Source of the DNA: Phymorhynchus buccinoides
Lineage: Eukaryota > Mollusca > Gastropoda > Neogastropoda > Raphitomidae
DNA length: 64,000 nucleotides
Reading direction: 5' to 3'
Assembly: GCA_017654935.2 (NCBI GenBank)
Contig: CM065698.1
Span: 36,946,742-37,010,741 of the forward strand
Below are positions 1 through 8,679 of this stretch, one piece after another. The notes under the pieces were generated by a model, which saw nothing but the letters and a program-made list of their open reading frames with translations, was not told where the DNA came from and did no database searches. The translations under genes and the position numbers were made by a program. Within the stretch, counting starts at the first letter, position 1. The number at the start of each line of letters is the position of its first letter.

Positions 1-188
1 TGAACAATAGCTGCTCGGGACATACACACTAATTTATAAGCAGTCCGGATCATGTCATAAATTTCTGCACCATTGATTGCATGATTAAACACAAAATTGT
101 ATTGTGTAGAGAGCTTTGAAATTGCCTTCACATCCTGACTGCTTTCTGCGAACTAGTCAGCTGTGAAAAAGGCAGTGTGCAGTGGGAT

Positions 189-570
189 GTGTAGAGTGGC
201 ATAGAGGTATCGCGTTCACCTCGTGTCAAGTAAACCCAAGTTCGAACCTGGGTATAGGGATTTTTCCTCTCACTTTACACTAGGCCTTACGGTCTGAACG
301 TGGAGTCTTTCGGACGAGACGATAAATCGAGGTCCCGTGTGCTCATGCATTTAGCACACGCTAAACCCAGTGACAACGAAAAAGTTGTTATTTGGTCAAA
401 CTTTACCCCCATCCGTTTCCTTCCTCATCAGTCACACAAAACTCGCATGCAAAAAACACATACAAAAATTGGATGGCACGCCTCTGGCTGCGACGCGCTC
501 TCCAGGTGGGAGCAACCCGAATTTCACAGAGACGCCTCTGTGACAATAAAGTACCTAATAATACCTAAAG
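189..570 (+). mobile_element. tRNA-derived SINE, copy 1
   Basis: An RNA polymerase III type head is visible. An A-box-like GTGGCATAGAGG lies near 197 and a B-box AGTTCGAACCTG at 239-250. A body follows with the block GTCTTTCGGACGAGACG near 306, and the 3' end is a TACCTAA-type repeat near 552-570. The same body recurs inverted at 37888-38237 and 33389-33580, which fixes the ends. The 117-codon open frame inside it is incidental. It is a retroposon, not a functional tRNA gene, because the cloverleaf is degenerate and a long body is attached. Confidence 0.8.
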
Positions 571-1166
571 TAACGGCCGTCTCCTTCAATCAGGAGAAAA
601 TACACTTTGGTGTACCGGCTTATCAGATGTATTGTAATGATGCACTAAAGTGACAATAATCTAGAACAGTTAGAATTGTCTCTCCCCAAAAGTCTCAAAA
701 CCTCTGGAATGCACCACGTAAGTGGGTATTTGGTAGATGCATGTTGCACTGTCAAAATGTTGAGTAATGCTGATGAAGAGAGTTATGCTTCTTGGGATCT
801 AGCCAATAACTTTTTGAGTTGCGTTGCCGAAATGTAAATGAATGCACCTTTAGCGTACGTATGTTTGCACTAGACGTCCAAATGTGCTTGACAGCATTCC
901 TTGGATGATGCTGATCAAGAAATACATTTAGTGATAAGGGTCTATGCAAATAGTTTTTGGACATTGGCTGATGGTTTTTAAACAAAGTCGCTGACATACT
1001 TTTAAAAAAATCTTATTAATAATTATGAATGGTGTAATCTGACAAAGAGGAATCAACGATAATTACTTAAAGTTAAATGTAAACAGGCAGCAACTCAGTC
1101 TGCAGTGTAAAGACTATGAAGTGATGCTAGCAACTGCTGTTCCTATGTTGAGCCGCTATGATCAAT
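571..1166. other. unassigned AT-rich stretch
   Basis: No gene recognised. A segment near 900-960 (GATGCTGATCAAGAA) resembles the diffuse repeat at 12.6-13.6 kb, so this is probably an old dispersed repeat. Confidence 0.3.
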
Positions 1167-1260
1167 AGCAAGGCAAGGCAAGGCAAGGCAAGGCAAATGT
1201 TTTATTTCATACCCACTTGGGGCACAGAAATATAAAACAAAGTACACACATAGATAAACA
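1167..1260 (-). mobile_element. 3' tail of a 5'-truncated LINE/SINE
   Basis: Read on the minus strand, the sequence runs ...GAAATAAAACATTTGCC and then several copies of TTGCC. A short tandem tail after an AATAAA-like motif is the usual 3' end of CR1/L2-type non-LTR elements. The tail at about 25830-25856 (AATAAACTTACTTTGGCTTGGC) is of the same type. Upstream coding sequence was not recognised. Confidence 0.45.
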
Positions 1261-2154
1261 ATCGAACATCAAAACAGAGTGATGTCTATATTATGAACGA
1301 CAAGGAAATAACTAGGACAAATATACCTATATCATTATTACAAAAAACAAACAAACATGTTACATTTTGTCCATACAAATCATCGAAAAGAACTGTTTAT
1401 AACTGTAACAAAGTGCTTAAGCTTAATCAAAAGTTTCTTATTTTTTGAGGAAAACAAAGCATTAAATTTATACGCATTTAGTCGCACAAAAAAGTACCGT
1501 TGAAGATATCTATTTCTTTCAGCATTAAAGAAGGGACAGACAATGTCCAAACATAGGCACACATACGGTATCTAATATAAAAAGACTCGCTATCCAACAC
1601 ATGGTGTACAATTACTTTAAGACTTGGGCTAAATAATGTCAAAAAGGGACACTAAACCTGCTTCAGCATAAATAATGTTGATATCAGCTCTCGTTCGGAA
1701 GCGATAGCTTATGTTCCGCATGCACAAAGTTAGTCAGCAATGTTGCAAAACTGAATATTGTGTCTATTTTTCTCTCATTGCTTTGTGGAGGCTTCGAAGT
1801 TTGTCCATACTGCCAAAATGTTTCCTGCATTTAAACCAGTGCTTCCCTTTCTTCTTCGCTTTTACATCCTCCGTCAGCTTGTTGACGACTATGATGTATA
1901 TTTTGATGACTCTCCCCAATAAAATATAAAAAAAAGCTGCAGAGGGGAGGTGGCTCAATTTAAGAACCGGCCCACGTCTGGGCCCCATCCTCTACTTGTT
2001 TTTATGCCCTCTGTACAAAATATATATGAATAAAGAGAAATAAAACCAAATAAGAGAAATAAAACCAAAATCAGGAACAATGGAAGAAACCCTCCTGTTT
2101 ATGAACAGGTAAATAGTAAGTAGAGGAACAGCCAACATTCTTGCTTGTTGCTTC
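1261..2154. other. unassigned stretch
   Basis: AT-rich, with no convincing exon. The short open frames on both strands (1380-1562, 1711-1988) show no domain. The AAGAGAAATAAAACCAAA motif is repeated twice near 2033-2066. Confidence 0.3.
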
Positions 2155-2382
2155 TTAGGCAGCTCTCATCTGTCCCAATTCCTCCGTAGGGATCGGCGAG
2201 TGCTGGGGTGGCTGGGCTTGCTCGTCAGATGAGAGTAGCTCCCAGTCGTTCCGGTTACGGCTTCGCGGGATGGCACGGTTCAAGCGTGGTCTCCTCGCGG
2301 ATTCTGGGTGCGGGGCGTCTTGGCGGCGGTCCCGTCTTGGTGCTTGTGAGTCAGGGATGATCTTCCTGCCCACGATGCCCTG
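2155..2382 (-). CDS. hypothetical Arg/Pro-rich C-terminal exon or LTR-element remnant
   Basis: A GC-rich island in AT-rich DNA. On the minus strand a plausible acceptor (TGATTATCAG) precedes about 75 codons ending in TAA at 2155. The peptide is rich in Arg, Pro, Asp and Gln and has no catalytic motif. Such basic, low-complexity tails occur at the C-terminus of Ty3/Gypsy polyproteins, but there is no RT or integrase here, so this is a guess. A host terminal exon is equally possible. Function unknown. Confidence 0.25.
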   Translation of the reverse strand, partial: QGIVGRKIIPDSQAPRRDRRQDAPHPESARRPRLNRAIPRSRNRNDWELLSSDEQAQPPQHSPIPTEELGQMRAA

Positions 2383-3289
2383 CTGATAATCACAGGAGAA
2401 GGTGGATGTAGATCTCTATGGCTTAGAGACAAGGGGCTTCAGTCGGCAGGGAATTAGTGAATCCCAACCGGCTAGAAGGCTTCCCTTGTACAATAGCACT
2501 AGTTAATAAATAAACTGAATTTCAGTTAACAAACTGAGATCAGTAAAACATAAAAGGTGATCAAGACAACATCACTCTCCATCCAACACCTGGAAAGGAA
2601 TGGTATCATAAAGTGCAAGATTGCGGCCCATAGGTTTCCTACTAAAAATAGACAAAAGGGTTAGTAGGCATAAACTCCGGTTCTGGTACCAAAAGAGTTA
2701 AAGTCAAAAACACACGCACACAAATAATCAGTGCACATAAATAGAACAGAATGTTTACCACTTCTTTTCAATAACATATCTATCTACTCCTTATTCATCA
2801 TTGAACATAGGATCTAGATCAAAAATAGGATCAAACAAACAACAAATCTCAATCACCAGCCATCAATAATACTCACTAGATGGGCTATTGTAACTGGCTG
2901 GGAGAGAGGTTGAGTCTGCAATGTTGCTCTAGCTAGGTTTCAGCGTCTTGTGTGAAAAACTTTTTCTCACTACGCCAATTATAGCCTTCACTTTCAAACA
3001 ATGAAAGCCTGTCATTGGTTTATAGCAATTGACACGTCACAAGATGATGCTATAATTTTATGCATACTAGTACCGAATAATCACGCGCCAGTTACATCCT
3101 TATCACGTGCCGACATTCAAATCCTTCTCGTGCTCGGAAAGGAAGGGTTCAAAGGGGACCGACCGTGGTTGTCACTTTCTTGTGATGGGTAATGGAGATC
3201 GGGTTTCAAAGAGATAACTGCCTTAATCGGCGTTCGTTTGAATCAGCTGGGCAATTAACGTGGCGGTTGGTCGAGAAATGAAAAGGAGA

Positions 3290-3488
3290 GAGGGTGGGGG
3301 GGGGGGAGGGGGGAGAAGGGGGGGGGGGGTGTAGACAAGAAATAAAGAAAGCGGGTCGCGTGGGACACTTACGTCACAGTGCGTGCGCGCGCGCGTGTGT
3401 GTGCGCGCGCGCGCGTGTATGTGTGTGTGTGTGTGTGTGATGTTTTATATCTACTGTTAACCCCCATTAAAACATTTGAGTTTCATTC

Positions 3489-3566
<78 letters not shown>
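3290..3566. repeat. G-run, GT/GC and (CT)n microsatellites
   Basis: Three tracts: an interrupted poly-G at about 3296-3331, alternating GC/GT dinucleotides at about 3379-3442, and an almost perfect (CT)n at about 3491-3566. The 111-codon open frame across them is a low-complexity artefact. Confidence 0.9.
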
Positions 3567-3569
<3 letters not shown>

Positions 3570-3599
3570 CGCACGTGTGCATATTACAACCCATTTCCT

Positions 3600-4440
3600 C
3601 ATAAGGAAAGAAAGAAAGAAAACAAATAAAAGGAGTGTACAGACCAAAGAGCCGCAAAATAAGTCAACGCCCGTCTTGAATAGATCCGAAGAACGTCAGT
3701 GTAACAACATGTGACAGGTATTCTATAGTACTACAACATGCCGTTTGTATTATGCCCATTTAGATCTGTTTCATAGGAAACGTTTGAAAACTTTGTGCTA
3801 TAATATAAAATTCATGTAAAACGGCAAAAGGAAGTTTTGCTAATTGTTAACATCTGAGATGTTTCGCCTTACTCACTTAATATCTTGACGCGATAAGCGT
3901 CAGTGACGTAGAATAGAATGTCACGATGCAACGAAACTAAATCAGATATTTCGCCCAAAACACTCTATAAGTCATGCGTTCTATGTTTGGATTGACTTCA
4001 TATTTGTCCACGTTACCTGTAAAAAATCTTTTGTAAATATAGTGCTACGCATTTATTTTTCATAGGTGTTGATTCCTACTAAAACACATTTTTTTTCAAA
4101 AGTTTCGTTATTTCTGTTAGAAAAACGGACATGTTTTTCATCAAGAAATAAATTCGCAGTTGGTATTTAAAAGAGCAGTGTCTACTGCGAAATAAAATAT
4201 ATTTTAAACGAATGAACAACCTTTCCTTTCCTTACAAAAAAAAGAAAGAAACTTGTTGCACGAATTACTTTTTTTAAAAAGATTTAATTCGTTACAAATT
4301 CATAACGGCTAAGAAGCATGTCTAAAAAACGGCATAATCCACTTTAAGGTATTTCAGGGTCTGTAAAATTATAAGACAGTGTAAAAATGTGTAATTGACA
4401 AACTTCGTTTTTTTATCATTTGCGAGTTCTGTAATTCGGC
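3600..4440. other. unassigned AT-rich stretch
   Basis: No coding, RNA or mobile signature seen. It has several homopolymer T runs. Confidence 0.3.
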
Positions 4441-4444
4441 CTTT

Positions 4445-4625
4445 TTTGAAAAACGCTCATATGGGACATTTGTAAATACAAATATGGTGGGAACAACACT
4501 GGAGGCAATGCCCGGAGGCAGTACGAAATCAGTAAAGTCCCGATTTTTTTTTATCAATACAGATAGGTGTAGCGGTAACCACGCCTCGGTTAAACCTCAT
4601 CGGCTATGGCACCGCTACAAGTGAT
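4445..4625 (-). mobile_element. SINE-like repeat (CCGGGCATTGCCTCCAG family), copy a
   Basis: On the minus strand a hairpin head with arms TGTAGCGGT and ACCGCTACA (about 4566-4616) is followed by a conserved body: AATCGGGACTTTACTG, CTGCCTCCGGGCATTGCC and TTTGTATTTACAAATGTCCC. The usual 3' end is missing. At least six more copies lie in the window, mainly at 39.7-41.1 kb. Confidence 0.65.
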
Positions 4626-4683
4626 AAGATGACTCTCTAGAGCATCGTAAACTGCGTGCGCGCGAGAGAGAGAGAGAAAATGG

Positions 4684-4912
4684 AGTTTTACGTCCTCTTG
4701 GTCTGAATCAGACACATATGGGACATCGTAAATACAAATATGGTGGGAACGGAGGCAATGCGCGAGAGAGAAAGTAGAAAATGCGTGTTTTTTTTTGTCC
4801 TCTTGGTCTGAATCAGACACATATGGGACATTTGTAAATACAAATATGGTGGGAACAATACTGGAGGCAATGCCCGGAGGCAGTGCAAAACCAGTAAAGT
4901 CCCGATTTTTTA
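4684..4912 (-). mobile_element. SINE-like repeat family, copies b and c (partial)
   Basis: Two partial copies in a row (about 4684-4760 and 4797-4912), both on the minus strand. Both end in the family tail, whose plus-sense form is ATGTGTCTGATTCAGACC followed by AAGAGGACGTAAAA. A GCGCGAGAGAGAG tract separates and flanks them. Confidence 0.65.
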
Positions 4913-5814
4913 AATATTAAACTGCGTGCGTGCGCGCGCTCGCCTAAGTGTATAGACTATGAATAACATTTTACTCTATGATAACGTTATGAATATTACC
5001 TGAACAGAAAATAGTTATTATAAAACAATACAAATGAGATATTTCCAGTTAACTTAATTTATACGTTATCTAGATACACAAACTTTATTTGTTGATAACA
5101 ATATCATCCCAAATTGCCATGTGATACAAAAAAGCAAATAAAACGAACTAAATAAATGTATTATTGGAATGACAATTACCTCCCCTGAAACAAGGTGTAC
5201 ATATTGTTTTTAACGTCCTAACTGTGCCTTTTAATATTGCATTAACTTCCTGATTTTCTTCTTTCACTTACACGTTCAATGACTCGCCTCTAGATCAGTC
5301 TGCCCATTAATTGATTAATTTTTAAATCTTCAAATCTTAGTGGAGAACATCTAGACTAGATCTAACTAATGGCTTCACCTAGTATACTGTCTCTTGTCAT
5401 TTGTGTTTTAAAAAAAATATTGGCTACCGGGCCATTTTTACAGGCGAACAGTATATTGGTGGGGAAACTAGTGAAATGTGTAATTCGTTTCAACTCTTTG
5501 TTGCTTAGAACATCCAACCGAACTGAAGCACAATATCGAGGCTTTTTTTTTCATGGACCCCTAACGCGTTCTTTCGTTTTCGCCATTTCCTGCAAGACTA
5601 TTTTTACATTGGAGCCTTCGGTGCCCAGGGGTGTCATAGCTGCCGGAAAGTTTAAGTTTTGCGACATTGACTTTATTAAAATATAAAGGCAATTCTAGAA
5701 AATCTTCATTTTCGCTTCATTTATAGCAATTTTTGGTGTTCATCAATACAACACAATCAAAGTCCAGTGTATCTCAGCATGTTTGCGACATGCTTATCAC
5801 AGGGTTTTCATCTC
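4913..5814. other. unassigned stretch
   Basis: AT-rich. The 105-codon open frame at 5369-5686 has no recognisable domain and ordinary intergenic composition, so I do not call a gene. Confidence 0.3.
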
Positions 5815-6267
5815 CTTTAAGATATCATCACAATGGGCTTTTACTTTTTTTTAAATAGAGTAGGGGTTGGAGGAAAAGGGGTAAGGGTCAAAAATGGACT
5901 TAGAGCAAAAAAAATAAAAAAAATAACCAGGCCTAAGTAGAGTAAGCTAGGCCTAATGTTGCTTTGCTGAACACACTCTCCCACCCTTTCCTGATAGTCC
6001 ACCCCCTTTTTCTACATGAATTGGTTAATGGGAGCCAAAGGTCATCTCACTAATTAACACCACGTCCTAGGTATACTCCCATCCCTTTAAGCTATCATCA
6101 CAATGGGCTTTTACTTTTTTTTAAATAGAGTAGGGGTTGGAGGAAAAGGGGTAAGGGTCAAAAATGGACTTAGAGCAAAAAAAATAAAAAAAATAACCAG
6201 GCCTAAGTAGAGTAAGCTAGGCCTAATGTTGCTTTGCTGAACACACTCTCCCACCCTTTCCTGATAT
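5815..6267 (+). repeat. direct duplication, about 180 bp at 270-bp spacing
   Basis: The segment from about 5819 to 5995 reappears nearly unchanged at about 6089-6265, including the same T and A runs and the AGGCCTAAGTAGAGTAAGC motif. About 90 bp of different sequence separates the copies. The very high identity means the duplication is recent. Confidence 0.85.
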
Positions 6268-6880
6268 TGTCCATCCCGGTAACAGACAGTTTCAATTCTT
6301 TTGGCCCATTTTTGTTTACCAGTCAAGCACAGAATTTTCAGTTAACAGAACCCTGTGCGTGCAAATGTTAGCACTCACCTAACCAAATGAGAATCGCTGG
6401 ATCTACAGCAGACAGCTTTGTAACAAAAATACAAGACCCCTATAATACAAGATTATTTTTGAAGGAGGCAGATCTTTTCTAGCAAAAAAGACCCGATCAC
6501 TGGATTTTCCATATATTTTTTCAAGACTGAAATGAATGTGGGCTAAATGTCAGGTACGTAGTCTTCGTTATGAAGACGTGATCTCTAGCCTAGACTTTGT
6601 GTGTGCAATCGACGGAAGTGCGGTAAAAGTATTTCAGCGCAGACACGATGCGCGAACGAACACGAACAACCGTTGTCAAAGACGCAAATAAAACGAAACA
6701 ACCGGGCCGTCAACGCGCCACACCTGGTACATCTATTTGTTATAGAAAATATGAGTTAATGACGTTAAAATGTACCTATTTGTACACACCTGAAGTCTTG
6801 TGTTTCATTTTAAACAGCGTTTGCATATCTAATGAAGAGTCTTCTTTCTAGTGTCTACTCAGTAGGCCTACAGCACAAAA

Positions 6881-7125
6881 GTAATCTCTGCAACAAATGA
6901 TTGTTTTTCTTATGCTCTATATGGATGCTTCTGACTGCTTTGATCATTGTGACTTGAAGGCTCAAATCAAAATCAAATATCCCGCTAATTTTAAAGGTCA
7001 CATAACTGTAATCTCTGCAACAAATGATAGTCGTTCTTATGTCCTTTATTGATGTGTCTGACTACTTTGATCATCGTGACTTGAAGGCTTACGTCAAAAT
7101 CAAACATCATGCTAACTTTAACCCT
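6881..7125 (+). repeat. imperfect tandem duplication, 127-bp unit
   Basis: GTAATCTCTGCAACAAATGA starts at 6881 and again at 7008. Both copies then share TTGATCATnGTGACTTGAAG and similar ends. They differ at many positions, so this duplication is older than the one at 5.8-6.3 kb. The rest of 6268-7296 shows no gene. Confidence 0.7.
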
Positions 7126-7296
7126 CCAACGTCTGATATTTTTAGAGAAAACGACAACGTTAAGGTTTGGATTTAAATTGGAAGGTTAAAGGTTAAAGGT
7201 TGGACCACGGACGCAACACACACACACACACACACATACACACAACCGAACATGTACGATACAATAGAATCACTTTGTTTTAAAAAAACGACGTGA

Positions 7297-8242
7297 GCCA
7301 AAAAGGCAATGTTACAGACTGAGTCAAACTTCCTCGTACAGAGGCTTATAATATGATGCTTTACGTCCTCCAGGCCGAAGCCATATGGGAGATAACAGAG
7401 GCTTCTTAATTTCAGTGTGTTTAAAAGTCCACTAGAGATAAGACACCAAAGATGAAATAAATAAATATGCAATATTGACACAGTAATGAGGTGAATGAGG
7501 TTGTATTCACCTCATTATTGTGTCAATGTTACATATTTTATGAGCTTCAGTTTGTCTTGCCTTTGCATTTGTGTAAGCGAGGCTTTAAAAAGTCCATGAA
7601 AATTATTAAAATCAACAAAATCATTTCAAATTTTGCATGGTGGTATATTCACAGCAGCTCCCTATCACACGACGACTCACAGCTGCAGCACAGAACCACT
7701 TCAAATTTTGGTCCTTGGTCTATATATTCCTGAAGCTGAAAATTGGTAATTGGTATAGAATTTAAAGTAGGGGAAGACGGGGTAAAAAGCGCATGGACGG
7801 GTAAGAAGCCCACTCCAATTATCTCATGAAATGAAGCAAATTTCAGTCTCATTTTGCCCATGAGACGAACGTTAATGTCTAGCATTCGTCTCATGGGCAA
7901 ATTTGACTGAAATTTTCTTTATTTCATGAGATAATTGGGGTGGGCTTCTTACCCGCCCATGCGCTTTTTACCCCGTCTTCCCCTATCACCCAAGACAAAA
8001 TGCTGCAAGAAGCTTTTTGCTACTCTTTGTGACACTTTGATGTGAAACTTTCTCAGAGAAGTATAATTCATGTGGGCCTGATGCACACAATGCAGTAAAT
8101 TCTGTATTTATCCTGTAGAGCGGGCCAAGAGTAACAGTAGAGCTGTACAGTATATGATTTTCTACAGAAATGAAAAATCATGGTACGGCTTAGTCTTTCG
8201 GGGAAAGACTACGATTCCCAAACGAGGGGGCCTTTGCACTGA
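7297..8242 (+). repeat. dispersed repeat, copy 1 (pairs with 29609-30677)
   Basis: From about 7420 to 8242 this matches 30069-30677 almost base for base, apart from a 216-bp insertion (the MITE at 7770-7983 plus one TA copy) that the other copy lacks. Weaker similarity continues left to about 7297. There is no coding capacity. It is probably a fragment of a larger interspersed element of unknown class. Confidence 0.85.
7770..7983 (+). mobile_element. palindromic MITE with TA target duplication, copy 1
   Basis: 214 bp that fold back nearly end to end. It begins GGGGAAGACGGGGTAAAAAG and ends with the reverse complement, flanked by TA at 7768-7769 and 7984-7985. The second copy of the host repeat reads straight through (AAAGTATCAC near 30415) with a single TA, which is a true empty site. 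A TA target points to Tc1/mariner-type mobilisation. There is no coding capacity. Confidence 0.92.
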
Positions 8243-8306
8243 CGCGAAGAAGTTCAAAGAAGATGACAAGACGGTAGACCGATGACTAGACCGAGAGATA
8301 AACAAT

Positions 8307-8490
8307 ATGAGCATGACTAAAAGGCAGATTTGCCGAAAACAAAATCTAAAAACCTCTCAGCTGTGCAAAAGTTCAAACAAAAATGATAGGACAGTGAAGG
8401 TATGAAAACCGGTGAGTGCGGGTCAGGATAAACATCCCCAACTGGAAGAAGAAGAAGAAGAAGAGGCCGCGAGGCCGATGACCTAACTAC
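8307..8490 (+). mobile_element. LINE 3'-UTR fragment
   Basis: GAGCATGACTAAAAGGCAGA through GAGGCCGCGAGGCC matches the reverse complement of 38275-38425, which is the 3' end of the LINE relic at 38275-39330. This copy is interrupted after GGACAGTGAAG by about 60 bp ending in a GAAGAAG tract, probably a second short retroposed tail. Confidence 0.7.
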
Positions 8491-8571
8491 CCTAACCTGT
8501 CAAAAGCAATCTTGAACTTTCGGTCAGACCACGTGGTTCATGTGTTTATAATCAGAACGAGGCTCACTTCC

Positions 8572-8605
8572 TTGCACACACACACATACACACTGAGACA
8601 CACAA

Positions 8606-8674
<69 letters not shown>

Positions 8675-8678
8675 GCTC
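8572..8678 (+). repeat. (CA)n microsatellite
   Basis: Interrupted CA dinucleotides immediately 5' of the LINE coding region. They keep the frame open upstream (to 8512) but are not part of the LINE protein. Confidence 0.9.
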
Positions 8679-8679
8679 A

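Noticed and set aside
189..265. A tRNA gene
   Set aside because: The A and B boxes are present, but arms do not fold well and a long shared SINE body follows; two other copies show the same body.
300..653. 117-codon open frame as a gene
   Set aside because: It lies inside the SINE and is not kept open in the other copies.
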